Shown piece after piece: positions 45,132 through 54,216 of a DNA stretch of 64,000 nt (positions are counted from its first letter, which is position 1; every line of letters begins with the position of its first letter). The notes under the pieces are model-generated. The model saw nothing but the letters and a program-made list of their open reading frames with translations. It had not been told where the DNA came from and did no database searches. This stretch comes from Sinomonas atrocyanea. Its GTDB lineage: Bacteria; Actinomycetota; Actinomycetes; Actinomycetales; Micrococcaceae. The DNA lies in the NCBI RefSeq assembly GCF_030811715.1, contig NZ_JAUSRH010000002.1:248001-312000 (forward strand), given 5' to 3'. The translations under genes were made by a program, and so were the position numbers.

Positions 45132-47794
45132 CGCCGGCTGCTCTCGTCGCGCTCCCAAGGCGGGGCGCCCGCGACTGGGCCGACCCGGCGCCCCACGAGC
45201 GCGAACGTCGCGTAGACGGCGGCGTCGGCGGCGGAGAGCGGCCCGCGCACGGAGGCGAGGAGTCCGCGGACGGTGCGTTCCGGAGTGCCCCCGCCGGCGA
45301 GGGCGGGGGCGCGGTAGACGCGGTGCAGGGTGGAGATGAGCGAGCCCGCCGTCTGTGGGGGGCGTACAGTGACGGGCTCGCAGTCGAGGATGACCTTCTG
45401 GTCAGCGGAGAACAGGGCATCGACGTAGTAGTCGTCCGCCATGCCCTCGGGGAAGCGGCCGAGCCGGCGGTGGCCGGCCTCGGTCAGGGCGTAGCAGCCG
45501 GCGCCCCACAGCGCCGCGCGGTTCGACGGGACGCGTACGCGGGCCCGGTAGTAGGCCGCGACGAACGGGTCGCAGTCCGTGCGGTCGTAGCGGAAGGCCG
45601 GGCGCGCGGCCAGGTACCGGCCGCGGTCCAGCTCAGCGAGCACGGTGGCCAGCGCACTGGGCGGGAGCTCGATGTCGGCGTCCAGGTACACGCGGGGCCA
45701 TCGGGTGGCCACCGCATCCGCGGCATTGAGCGCCCGCCCCTTGCCGGGCTCCGGCAGCTCGATCACGCGTACGCCCTCGAAGGCCCGCGCGACCTCGGCG
45801 GTCGCGTCGGTGCAGGCATTGCACGCCACAATCACCTCGACGCGGCCGCTCGCGAGCGCCGGCCGGAGCCCCTCGAGGGTCCGGCCGATCACCGACTCCT
45901 CGTTGTGGGCGGGAATGACGACGCTCCCGACCGGATGCTCGCCGGCCTTCCCGGCTGCACAGGACACGAAGGACTGGCCGGGCACGACGTCGGGCCCGGC
46001 CAGCGGCACCAGCGCGTCCCAGCCCCCGGGGCGGAGGAGCGCTGCCAGCGTGCGGCGGTGGCCGCCGTCGTACGAGCGCAGCGCCTCGCGGGCGACCACG
46101 GCGGCGGAGGCGAGCGCCGCGGGCACGCCGGGATGGTGCTTGCGCATGTAGCGGATGCGGTTCACCGCCATGAGGGCCGCGAGCGGCCCGGAGGTCCCAG
46201 AGCCCGCTCCCGAGTGCCGCACCCTGGCCGCCGGCTCGAACCAGACCTCGAACCCGCGCTCGCGTAGGGCATGGCAGTAGTCCGTCTCCTCCGAGTACAT
46301 GAAGTAGCGCTCGTCCCACGGCCCGGTCTCCGCCGCAGCCGCGGCCGAGACGAGCATCGCGGCGCCGGTCGCCCAGTCCACCGTGTGCGCGTGGGCGTAG
46401 CTCTCGGGGTCGTAGTCCGTCTCGGCGCACCAGTGCGGCCGGCCGGCGAAGTGCGCGCCGAAGAGGGCATCGCCCCAGATCCGCGCCGCGCTGGGCTCCC
46501 GCCGCAGCGAGGTGTGCGGCACGCCGTCGTCGTCCACGAGGAGGGGCACGACGGCGCCCGCCCCGCTCGCGCGCAGCCTCGCCAGGAGCGCGGCGATCGC
46601 TCCGGGGGAGACCTCGGTGTCCGGGTTGAGGACGAAGTACGCCTCGGCGTCGCCCGCGGCGGCCACGGCGGCGTTGACGCCGCCCGCGTAGCCGAGGTTC
46701 CCGCCGGTGGGGAAGGCGAGGACGTCGGGGTGCCGGGCGAGCGCGTCGAGGGTGGCCCGGCCGGGGGAGTTGTCCGCCACCACGACGCGGAGCCGCACGT
46801 CGCGGGCCTCGCGCCGCAGCGACGCGACGAGCGCATCGACCGTGTCGGCATTGTTGTACGTCACGACGACGACGGCGACCTCTGCGGCCTCTCCATTGCG
46901 CACGAACGCGCCCTCGGCGCCCGGACCGGGGCTGCCGTCCCGGGGAAGGCCCCGGCCGGCCGGGTGGGCGGCCCTGGCCGAGGCACGCGCCGCCTCCCGC
47001 CGCGCCGCGGCGGACAGCGCGATGCCGCCCGCGGCGCTGTGGCGGCGCAGGCGCAGGTAGGCCTCGGGCCCCTGCACCAGGTACCGCTCGGAGAGGCGGG
47101 CCGGCTCCAGGACGAGCCTCCACGCCCATTCGAAGCCGTGCTCGGCCACCCAGGAGGGGGCCCGCTGGACGCGCTCTGCCAGGAAGTCCACCGCGGCACC
47201 GAACGCGAGCAGCACCCTCGCGCCGGTGTGCACGCCGTGCTCGGCGATCCACAGCTCCTGCCGGGGCTTGCCCAGGCCCACCACGAGGACGTCGGTGCGC
47301 GCGGCCGCGACGGCGAGGGCCGCGGCCCGCGCGGAGTCCGGGTCGCCGAGCTCGGCCCGGGTGGGGCTCCAGAATCCGGCCACCTCGAGGCCCGGACGCC
47401 GCTCGGCCAGCCGGGCCGCGAGCAGCCCCTGCACCTCCGGGCTACCGCCGAGGAACCCGACGCGCAGGCGGTCGGCCTCGGCACGGTCCAGGAGCGGGCC
47501 GATGAGGTCACTGCCGGCGAGCCGCGGCCACGCCCGGCCGGTGATCCTCTCGGCCTCGGCCGCGAGCGGGGCGCCGTCGAGCAGCGTGAGCCACTCGACG
47601 CCGTCGGCGGCCTCGAGCGCGTGCTGCCAGCGGCCGCCGGCGCCGAAGTGGAAGATGTGGTCCAGATTCGCGGAGACGACGCCGAGCGGCGCGGTCCGCC
47701 CGCGGCACCCGCCGAGGACCGCGTCGACGGCCTCGGCGGAGTCCAGAAGGGTCACGGCGGTGCCGCCGAGCAGCACGCGGCCTCCCGCGCTCAC
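45128..47794 (-). CDS. three-domain glycosyltransferase fusion: WecG/TagA/CpsF + GT2 + GT2
   Basis: One 888-residue polypeptide with three catalytic modules. Residues about 1-245 are a GT26 (WecG/TagA/CpsF) domain with VSANLDHIFHFG, GSPEVQGLLAARLAERRPG, VLVVGLGKPRQELWIAEHG and FGAAVDFLAERVQRAPSW. About 300-560 is a GT2 of rhamnosyltransferase type (VAVVVVTYNNADTVDAL, GGNLGYAGGVNAAV, LNPDTEVSPG). About 620-880 is a second GT2 (SVVIPAHNEESVIGRTLEGL, KGRALNAADAV, YLDADIELPP). The GTG start overlaps the upstream stop (GTGA at 47794-47791). Separate genes would be usual; fusion suggests three sequential transfers on one lipid-linked intermediate. Confidence 0.9.
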   Translation of the reverse strand: MSAGGRVLLGGTAVTLLDSAEAVDAVLGGCRGRTAPLGVVSANLDHIFHFGAGGRWQHALEAADGVEWLTLLDGAPLAAEAERITGRAWPRLAGSDLIGPLLDRAEADRLRVGFLGGSPEVQGLLAARLAERRPGLEVAGFWSPTRAELGDPDSARAAALAVAAARTDVLVVGLGKPRQELWIAEHGVHTGARVLLAFGAAVDFLAERVQRAPSWVAEHGFEWAWRLVLEPARLSERYLVQGPEAYLRLRRHSAAGGIALSAAARREAARASARAAHPAGRGLPRDGSPGPGAEGAFVRNGEAAEVAVVVVTYNNADTVDALVASLRREARDVRLRVVVADNSPGRATLDALARHPDVLAFPTGGNLGYAGGVNAAVAAAGDAEAYFVLNPDTEVSPGAIAALLARLRASGAGAVVPLLVDDDGVPHTSLRREPSAARIWGDALFGAHFAGRPHWCAETDYDPESYAHAHTVDWATGAAMLVSAAAAAETGPWDERYFMYSEETDYCHALRERGFEVWFEPAARVRHSGAGSGTSGPLAALMAVNRIRYMRKHHPGVPAALASAAVVAREALRSYDGGHRRTLAALLRPGGWDALVPLAGPDVVPGQSFVSCAAGKAGEHPVGSVVIPAHNEESVIGRTLEGLRPALASGRVEVIVACNACTDATAEVARAFEGVRVIELPEPGKGRALNAADAVATRWPRVYLDADIELPPSALATVLAELDRGRYLAARPAFRYDRTDCDPFVAAYYRARVRVPSNRAALWGAGCYALTEAGHRRLGRFPEGMADDYYVDALFSADQKVILDCEPVTVRPPQTAGSLISTLHRVYRAPALAGGGTPERTVRGLLASVRGPLSAADAAVYATFALVGRRVGPVAGAPPWERDESSRR

Positions 47795-48393
47795 GCCTCG
47801 GCCCTCCGAAGCCGCCCGGCGTCCTCGGTGTACCTGGCCCCGGTCACGGGGCACACCCACGTGGTCCCGTCCTCGGCCGGGTCTTCCTTGAGGCGGTGCC
47901 CCGCCTCGCCGACCCAGCCGATCTGGCGGGCGGGCACGCCGGCCACGAGCGCGTAGTCCGGCACGTCCCGGACCACCACGGCGCCGGCCGCCACGGTGGC
48001 CCAGGCCCCGATCCGCACCGGGGCGACGCACACTGCCCGCGCGCCGATCGCCGCGCCCCGGCCGACGGATACGCCCACGGCGTCCCAGTCGGCGGCCGAC
48101 TTGGCGGTGCCGTCCGGGTTGACCGCCCGCGGGTTCAGGTCGTTGGTGAGCACCGCGGCGGGCCCCACGAAGGCGCCGTCCTCGAGCACCGCAGGCTCGT
48201 AGACGAGCGCGTAGTTCTGCAGCTTGCAGCGGTCGCCGACCACCGCGCCCGGGCCCACGTAGACGCCGCGGCCCACGGTGCACTCGCTGCCGATACTCGC
48301 CCCGGCACGGACGTGCGCGTACTGCCAGAGGGTGGTCGCGGCGCCGATGTGCGCGCCGTCCTCGACCACCGCCGTGGCGTCGATCCGATCCAT
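47791..48393 (-). CDS. WlbB/WbpD-like sugar N-acetyltransferase (hexapeptide repeat)
   Basis: Left-handed beta-helix acetyltransferase of 200 residues. The pattern DATAVVEDGAHIGAATTLWQ, CKLQNYALVYEPAVLEDGAF, VLTNDLNPRAVN, VVVRDVPDYALVAGVPARQI and GW followed by CPVTGARY matches WbpD/WlbB, which acetylates the 3-amino group of UDP-GlcNAc3N-uronate. ATG 48393 is chosen because GGAGG lies five bases upstream; a GTG at 48411 is weaker. It is the first gene of the - strand operon. Its logical partners, the Gfo/Idh dehydrogenase (23960) and a DegT aminotransferase (26154), are in the facing operon. Confidence 0.87.
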   Translation of the reverse strand: MDRIDATAVVEDGAHIGAATTLWQYAHVRAGASIGSECTVGRGVYVGPGAVVGDRCKLQNYALVYEPAVLEDGAFVGPAAVLTNDLNPRAVNPDGTAKSAADWDAVGVSVGRGAAIGARAVCVAPVRIGAWATVAAGAVVVRDVPDYALVAGVPARQIGWVGEAGHRLKEDPAEDGTTWVCPVTGARYTEDAGRLRRAEA

Positions 48394-48566
48394 GCAGGCC
48401 TCCGTCCCCACGCGTGACGCGTTCCGTGTGTGCAGCTGGCACCACGGTCGTCAGGCGGGGATCAGGCGGACAAGCAAGGGAAACCGAATCGGGGATCGGG
48501 CGGCCCGGAATCAGGTGGTGCAGGACGGCGGCCGTCCGGCCCGCGCGTATGCCGCGGCCCACGGGG

Positions 48567-48590
48567 CAAGTAGTACCGAGTACAGGGCGC
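48567..48590 (-). promoter_or_regulatory. GTAGT-type motif upstream of the - strand polysaccharide operon
   Basis: CAAGTAGT (48567-48574) is followed by ACCGAGTAC, about 175 bases upstream of the WlbB-like gene. The same CAAGTAGT core occurs twice before sufS, and the AGTAGT..GAGTAC arrangement recurs in reverse complement at 22233-22247. A regulatory role is an inference from recurrence only. Confidence 0.3.
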
Positions 48591-48851
48591 GGGCTGTCTG
48601 CGTACAGGGGCGGCCCTCGGGCTCAGTGCCGATGCAGCGCCTGAAAAGAGTCTGCTGGTGCATCACAGAGTGTTCGACGCCCTAGCTCGATCCATCGACA
48701 CGCATATCGGCTCATAACCGCGCACGTAGTGCCGGCGTCCTCTCCGTGCTGAGAGGACGCGCCGTGTGGCGCGGGGCGGATCTGAACCGGTGGTCAATGG
48801 AAGGAAGCCTTCGCGTTTCAGTGTGCCGCGCAGTGGCCCGCATGCCTGCTG

Positions 48852-49222
48852 ATGGTGTTCGTCGGGCTCGACGTCGGAGTGTCTGACAACTGCGCTTTCG
48901 CTCTGGACTCGGATGGGAACGCCTGCTGCACTCGGGCCCTGCCAATGACAAGGCCCCTCGCCATCGAGCTGGTTCGAAGATGCGATTGACAGGTGTGCGA
49001 GATCCTGGCCGAACCGGCGAGCAGGACGAGGACGGTGATCTGTTCCTTTCGCCCTCGTCGGTGTGAATCGAGCCCGGGCGTGCGGGACTGTCTGAGCGGC
49101 CTCGGCGACGATCAGCGCGTCGCTGGCGTCAGTCTTAGCGGAGCCTGAGTGTCAGGTCCGCAGTCCGCCGCATGGCCAGCTGAGGCCACGGAGAGCTTCG
49201 GGCTGGTCCAAAGCCATCAGCA
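48852..49222. mobile_element. IS110-family transposase debris in two opposed fragments
   Basis: On the + strand 48852-48985 reads like an IS110 N-terminus (VFVGLDVGVSDNCAFALDSD, then TRALP with a frame shift into NDKA). On the - strand about 49222-48960 gives the internal blocks of the same family in order: VLMALDQPEAL, MRRTADL, then after a frame shift GSAKTDASDALIVAEAAQ and TVPHA, later FGQDLA and SN. Both are broken by shifts and lack the C-terminal Ser motif. The opposed orientation of N-terminal and internal pieces implies inversion or two insertions. It is non-functional. Confidence 0.65.
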
Positions 49223-49317
49223 CCGGAGCGCCCATCGGTGAACCCTTCGAGCCCTGGCCACGCAGGATCTACCCACGAGCGGGTCCTCGAACGCCGCATC
49301 TCCCACGCTCTGCAGTG

Positions 49318-49372
49318 GCGGGCCTGCTCATCTGCTTATCAGACACCTATCTGCACGAAGACAGCAGGCCCG
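49318..49372. repeat. inverted repeat, possibly an old element end
   Basis: CGGGCCTGCT (49318-49327) and AGCAGGCCCG (49363-49372) are a perfect ten-base inverted repeat separated by 35 AT-richer bases. It lies just outside the IS110 debris. Whether it is an IS end, a terminator or chance cannot be decided. Confidence 0.45.
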
Positions 49373-49811
49373 GGCCACGGGCGGGCGAGCCTGAACGAGC
49401 ACGCCCCAGTCACAGTTGGTAGCGGCCGGAGACCCTCGCGGTCGAGGCACTCAAGGAGGCGCGCCCTCCCCATACGCTCTTGACCTCACTCGCTCGAGTT
49501 GGGGCCCAGGACGGGCTCGGGATCCTCGCAGATTTGGTCGGTGAGGACTTCAAACTCGCCGTACACCTAGGCCTCCCACTCGGGTACCGCCTCGGTAACA
49601 CGGAGCTCCGCGACCTCTATCATCGTCGAGTACGGGCCGAGAGGGGGAACAAGTGCCTCGAACGCATTCACTCCTTCCGGCAGGCGATCTCTCGCCGAGC
49701 CGGAGTTCAATCCAATTTGGGGTGAGCGCCGTTCAGATCCCTAAGCTAGAAGACCGCTTCCGGACGAACTCGAGGGACAGTCGAAGGTGTGAACAGCCGG
49801 AATGACCCACT
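49373..49811. other. gene-free scar segment
   Basis: No convincing gene. A short + strand frame (49480-49725, 81 codons) has no ribosome site and no recognisable motif. The composition is mixed and the stretch lies between IS110 debris and the GT-C gene, so it is probably decayed DNA. Confidence 0.5.
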
Positions 49812-51212
49812 TCAGCACCGAGCTTCAAGGGAAAGCGTCGCGATATCAAATTTGGCATGCCATGAATTGCTCACGCAGAAACCCTCGAGCCTGACATTCT
49901 CTTCCCCAGCACGACTAAGCACCCAAACTCTCGCGTAGGGCCTGAGTTTGTTAGCAAAATCAACGCGATCCACTAGTTGGGGTTCGAAATGCCCTGTGGA
50001 TTGGCCGCTACTGCGCACTAAAGGCTCAGTCAAATGTGAGCTAGACAAGTGATAGAGAACAGGTAGTCGCACGGCCCAGCCGGGAGCAAACAATGCGTCG
50101 GTGTTGACATTCGCTTCGCTCGTGATGATGGCGGCTAGCTGCTGGGGTGCCCAGTTGTGGCCGTCCTCACTACGGACCTGAACCTGGGTCGGGATGGTGA
50201 GGAGTCCCAGAATGATGAGACACGCCGGCACTGCGATTCGTAGGCTCGGAAGAGCGAACAGTCTGGAGATTGCGAAGGATGCAGAAATCACCATTGGTGG
50301 AAGAGTCCAAATAACATACCGACCGGTAAAGATTGGTGTCGCCAACATCGACGCAGTCCAAAAAATAAGGGGGGGAGCCAGCCACCAAAGCCCCAACCAG
50401 AGAGCCTTCGGGGGCATGGTCCGCGTCCTTTTTGCGCCGAGGAAGTCAAGAGTCAAGCCAGTGACAGCAAGCGCGCCCACCAGGCAATACCAAGCGCCAC
50501 CAAAGGTGGAAAGCATGTCTCGCGCGGCGTCGACCGGCCCGAGCTTCGTCAACCAACTGACTTGACCAACTTGCATAAAGGTCGCCGCGGCGACTGCAGC
50601 AGTCGGAGCCAGAGCGGATAGCGCCAGGATTAGGTGTCCCCTCCTGCGACGTAAGAACGCCATCAAAACATGGACGCCCAGTACCAATCCTGCGAAAAGG
50701 TGCGTTAGCGGAAGGGCTGTGGCCAGCCCAAGGTAAAGGAATATTTGAGGCCTGCTGAGCCTGCGGTCTAACCTCGAATGGAAGTACCACGTAGCGAGGG
50801 TTGCCGCTGCTAGAGAAGCAGCATATGGTCTGGCATCCTGCGCATATTTCACCCACCCACTTGACAGCACTAGCAGGAAAGCGCTAATCCATCCCGCAGA
50901 CGGGTGGTATAGGGATCGAGCGAATCCAGATAGGGCGGTGACCGCGGCGGCGGCGCACACTGCAGAGGGAAGCCGCAGCCACCAGACGTCCGACGAGACC
51001 GTGGACCAGAAGTGCATGAAGATGTAGAAGGGGGCGAAGTTCAGGTCCTGATTCGACACCAGCTGCCAGAAATCGTGCCAACTCAGCCCCGCCGCCCACC
51101 AGCTCGCGGCCTCGTCCGCATCGAGGCCGGGGTTGCCAATGCCCAAGAGGGCAAAAGCGAGTGCTGCCGCGAAAACGATAATTAACTGGAGGCTCTTTTT
51201 ATTCACGTACAA
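49812..51212 (-). CDS. GT-C membrane glycosyltransferase (GT39/ArnT-like)
   Basis: Polytopic protein of 466 residues with about ten hydrophobic segments. The first external loop has GLDADEAASWW, the acidic DxDE-type motif at the position of the catalytic Asp of GT39/GT83 polyprenyl-phosphate-dependent enzymes. WVKYAQDARPYAASL is a second conserved loop. The C-terminal 90 residues are extracytoplasmic. It likely transfers a sugar from a polyprenyl-phosphate donor to a surface glycan or protein. Codon use is less GC-biased than in the conserved blocks. It lies 16 bases after the secreted TIM-barrel gene on the same strand. Confidence 0.8.
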   Translation of the reverse strand: MYVNKKSLQLIIVFAAALAFALLGIGNPGLDADEAASWWAAGLSWHDFWQLVSNQDLNFAPFYIFMHFWSTVSSDVWWLRLPSAVCAAAAVTALSGFARSLYHPSAGWISAFLLVLSSGWVKYAQDARPYAASLAAATLATWYFHSRLDRRLSRPQIFLYLGLATALPLTHLFAGLVLGVHVLMAFLRRRRGHLILALSALAPTAAVAAATFMQVGQVSWLTKLGPVDAARDMLSTFGGAWYCLVGALAVTGLTLDFLGAKRTRTMPPKALWLGLWWLAPPLIFWTASMLATPIFTGRYVIWTLPPMVISASFAISRLFALPSLRIAVPACLIILGLLTIPTQVQVRSEDGHNWAPQQLAAIITSEANVNTDALFAPGWAVRLPVLYHLSSSHLTEPLVRSSGQSTGHFEPQLVDRVDFANKLRPYARVWVLSRAGEENVRLEGFCVSNSWHAKFDIATLSLEARC

Positions 51213-51228
51213 CTCGCTCTCTCTGAGG

Positions 51229-52548
51229 TCAGAGTCGTATCCGATAGACGTGGTGTGCCGATTCAGATGCGAAGGTGTCGGAGAACTGACCCGCCTCGAC
51301 CTTTGTTGTACGGGCTTCGCCGATGACTTCCACGGTCCTCCCTGAAATGCCTGGCGGCAACGTCAATGAGTACTGGCCCGCGGGCGTGCCAAGTGCGGGG
51401 GCTGCGAATACATACGCAAAGCCGTCCTTGACCTTCAGCATCGTGTCGAGTTTAGGATGGAAACTCCACGCGTATGACTGCGTGTTAATGGCTGGCGCTA
51501 ATTGCTCAATCGCTTTGATTGCAAGCGACACTTTCTTCAAACGGTCCGATGGCGCATCGACAAGAGAATACGTTCCCGCCCCGCTGCCGTTGTTGTGCTG
51601 GAAGAAAGAAATGCCCCTCGCCTCGTGGATGATCGCCGACCACATTGCTCCTTCTATTTGGTCTGTGGTGATCATACTGCTTCCATTTTCAACAAGATAA
51701 GGCCGTCCGGTTTCCACAAAGATCCAATTCGGATGCGCACCTGGAGAGGATTGATATGAACGCATTCGATCGACAAGCCAGCCATAGGATGCTGATTTCC
51801 CTGGGTCGAGTCCCTTAGGCCATGCGGGTGATTGGCTGATCTGATCCCTTATATGGGGGCTAGTGTAAGCATACTGATCAACCGATGCCGCGTCGACGAT
51901 GCTCATGAAGGACGGCATGTTGCCGATAGCCCAGTAAGTCCCCAGTATCCCGCCCCCATAATTTGCGAAAACAAAGCGTCCGTCTATTCGGTTCCGCAAT
52001 TCTTGCACCATTTGCTTCTGCTGTCTAAGATTCTCATCGGTGTTGCTTCCTGGGCACCCGATTCCCATGTCACATTCATCGGACGCGAGCCACCCCACGA
52101 CGGAACTGTCGTTGCCGACGTCCTCTTTTGTCCACTCAGATTGAGCAACGACGTACAACCCTTTCTGGGTTATCGATGTGATCGGAGATCCATCTTTTTC
52201 TGCGCCAAGATATGTATTGACGCCGAGGCTCTTCAGTGCTTCGGCCTGTGATGGCTTTCCCATGAAGACGGCGATGGGAAAGAATGTAGAGCTGGTCCAA
52301 CCGGCGGCCGCGGGCTTGGTGAATCGTTTCCAATAGTCGGGGCCGTCTTCCCAAGGTATGCGCGGGAGTGTGAGATTGTGCTCGGATGATCGGCGCGGGA
52401 CGCTCTCGGTGGTGTGAGCCGAGGCGCTGGTCATCGACAACACTACGATCGAGGCGACGAGGGCGATCAGTGTAAGCCTGGGCCGCTCTTGGCGCGGCGA
52501 TGGGCTCGCAGCAAGACGCTCGCACTGCCGATTGGATGACCGAATCAT
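51229..52548 (-). CDS. secreted TIM-barrel glycoside-hydrolase-like protein
   Basis: A 439-residue exported protein. The signal is RLTLIALVASIVVLSMTSAS with AHT after it. The mature part has FFPIAVFMG, LKSLGVNTYLG, VVGWLASDECDMG (possible acid/base region), SVDQYAYTSP and NWIFVETGRPYL (possible nucleophile Glu), in the order of a beta/alpha-barrel glycosidase. A small C-terminal beta domain follows (YSLTLPPGISGRTVEVIGE). The exact GH family is not recognised. The ATG is 32 residues before the hydrophobic core, so a shorter start is possible. It probably cuts or edits the exopolysaccharide. Confidence 0.72.
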   Translation of the reverse strand: MIRSSNRQCERLAASPSPRQERPRLTLIALVASIVVLSMTSASAHTTESVPRRSSEHNLTLPRIPWEDGPDYWKRFTKPAAAGWTSSTFFPIAVFMGKPSQAEALKSLGVNTYLGAEKDGSPITSITQKGLYVVAQSEWTKEDVGNDSSVVGWLASDECDMGIGCPGSNTDENLRQQKQMVQELRNRIDGRFVFANYGGGILGTYWAIGNMPSFMSIVDAASVDQYAYTSPHIRDQISQSPAWPKGLDPGKSASYGWLVDRMRSYQSSPGAHPNWIFVETGRPYLVENGSSMITTDQIEGAMWSAIIHEARGISFFQHNNGSGAGTYSLVDAPSDRLKKVSLAIKAIEQLAPAINTQSYAWSFHPKLDTMLKVKDGFAYVFAAPALGTPAGQYSLTLPPGISGRTVEVIGEARTTKVEAGQFSDTFASESAHHVYRIRL

Positions 52549-52890
52549 CTCTCAGACCTCCGGTAGCCGACTCTGAGTGGTGTGTGAACTTGCGTCAGCG
52601 AGCGAACTGCAATCCATATGATGGTGAAGGCACGCGCGTGGTCCGAGGCCGAGGTCACTCGTCCGGCCGGGAAGTGCAAGGCGACCGCGGGGCCTCCGGC
52701 CAACGGCGCGGCCCTTGTTCTACCGTGCTGCACGTGAGGCGATGGGACAAGTAAGAGGCAAGACAATAGGTCCTCGGAGGCGCAGAAACGGGTGGTATCC
52801 AGCCCCCAGCCCGCCACCAACAAGTGTGACCTCGACGTGCCCCAAGTAATGCCGCGGTGCAAACAGTCCAGCACCTGCGTACCGGGCGGG
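52549..52890. other. gap between the secreted hydrolase and nhaA
   Basis: About 340 bases with no gene. It must hold the promoter of the - strand hydrolase/GT-C pair and the 3' end of nhaA. No clear promoter or terminator stem is seen. The composition switches here from the lower-GC accessory type back to the GC-rich chromosomal type. Confidence 0.5.
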
Positions 52891-54216
52891 TCAGCCGGCG
52901 GTGCCCCGCTCGAAGGCGTCCGGCACCCCGTCGCCGTCGGCGTCGATCGCCTCCTCGCGCGCGATGCGCCGGTAGTGCCGGTTGCGGGCGCGGAGCACGA
53001 CGGCGGCGAGCAGCGCCGCGGTGACGGAACCGGCGAGGATGGCGGCCTTGGCGCGCTCGCCGTGGGCGGAGGCGGGCCCGAAGGAGAGCTCGGCGATGAG
53101 CAGGGAGACGGTGAAGCCCACCCCGGTGAGCAGCGCCAGGCCAGCGAGGTCGATCCATGCGAGGTCCGAGTCGAGGTCGGCGTGGCGGCTCTTGGCCACG
53201 AGCCAGGTGGCGGCGAACACGCCGATGGCCTTCCCGGCCACGAGCGCAGCGGAGATGCCGAGGGCCACCGGGTCCCGCAGCGCGGAGACGAGGCCGTCCC
53301 ACCCGCCGATCGCGACGCCCGCGGAGAAGAACGCGAAGACGGGCACCGCGATCCCGGCCGAGAGCGGCCGGAGCCGGTTCTCGAAGATCTCCGCGAGGCC
53401 CGGGCCGGCCTCGGGTCCGCCGTTCTTCTGGCTGCGCAGCACGGGCACGGTGAAGGCGAGCAGCACCCCGGCGACGGTCGCGTGGATGCCCGAGGCATGC
53501 ACGAGCGCCCACGTCGCGAGCGCGAGCGGCACGAGCAGGTACCAGGCCCGGACACGGAGCTGGACGAGGACCCCGAACGCGGCGAGCGGCACGAGGGCGA
53601 GCAGCAGGTACGCGGGCGCCAGATCGGAGGAGTAGAAGAAGGCGATGATGGCGATCGCGAGGAGGTCGTCCACGACCGCCAGGGTCAGCAGGAACGTGCG
53701 CAGGGCCGCCGGCAGGTGCGTGCTGATCACGGCAAGGACGGCGAGGGCGAACGCGATGTCGGTCGCCGTGGGGATGGCCCACCCCTTCAGCCCGTCGGAG
53801 CCGGCCGCGAGGTTGACGCCCACGTAGACGAGCGCCGGGACCGCGACCCCGCCGAACGCGGCGACCACGGGCACGAGCGCCGCGGCGGGCCGGCGCAGGT
53901 CCCCGGCCACGAACTCGCGCTTGAGCTCGAGCCCCGCGACGAAGAAGAACAGGGCGAGCAGGCCGTCGGCCGCCCACGAGCCGAGGCTGAGCTCGAGGTG
54001 CCACGGCGCGTACCCGAGCCGGGCGTCACGCAGTGCCGCGTAGGTTGGGCCGGCGGGGGAGTTGGCCCAGACGAGCGCCGCCACGGTCGCGACCAGCAGC
54101 AGCGCGCCGCCCACGGTCTCCTTGCGGAGGATCTCGGCGATGCGGCGGTACTCGGGGTAGCTCCCGCGGCCCAGGGTGGGGGCGAGCGGACGACGGCGCG
54201 GGGCGGGCTGCGGCAT
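52891..54216 (-). CDS. nhaA: Na+/H+ antiporter NhaA
   Basis: Electrogenic exchanger of protons for Na+ or Li+, 441 residues with about 12 membrane helices. [20 protein letters not shown] and [14 protein letters not shown] are family motifs. [17 protein letters not shown] carries the adjacent Asp pair equivalent to D163-D164 of the E. coli protein. [16 protein letters not shown] and the helix with [17 protein letters not shown] are also conserved. The tail is odd: after the last helix a short basic linker leads to [12 protein letters not shown], which matches a calcium-binding DxDxDGxxD loop. The leader upstream is strongly structured. Confidence 0.95.
   Translation of the reverse strand: MPQPAPRRRPLAPTLGRGSYPEYRRIAEILRKETVGGALLLVATVAALVWANSPAGPTYAALRDARLGYAPWHLELSLGSWAADGLLALFFFVAGLELKREFVAGDLRRPAAALVPVVAAFGGVAVPALVYVGVNLAAGSDGLKGWAIPTATDIAFALAVLAVISTHLPAALRTFLLTLAVVDDLLAIAIIAFFYSSDLAPAYLLLALVPLAAFGVLVQLRVRAWYLLVPLALATWALVHASGIHATVAGVLLAFTVPVLRSQKNGGPEAGPGLAEIFENRLRPLSAGIAVPVFAFFSAGVAIGGWDGLVSALRDPVALGISAALVAGKAIGVFAATWLVAKSRHADLDSDLAWIDLAGLALLTGVGFTVSLLIAELSFGPASAHGERAKAAILAGSVTAALLAAVVLRARNRHYRRIAREEAIDADGDGVPDAFERGTAG

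Noticed and set aside
45128-48562. Extension of the fusion glycosyltransferase frame upstream to 48562
   Set aside because: The extra 256 codons overlap the WlbB-like gene in another frame and give low-complexity Arg/Gly sequence. The GTGA overlap at 47794 is a clear start.
48852-49222. A functional IS110 element
   Set aside because: The fragments are frameshifted, in opposite orientations and lack the C-terminal serine domain.
49480-49725. An 81-codon + strand gene between the IS debris and the GT-C gene
   Set aside because: No ribosome site, no recognisable motif, and it lies in decayed sequence.
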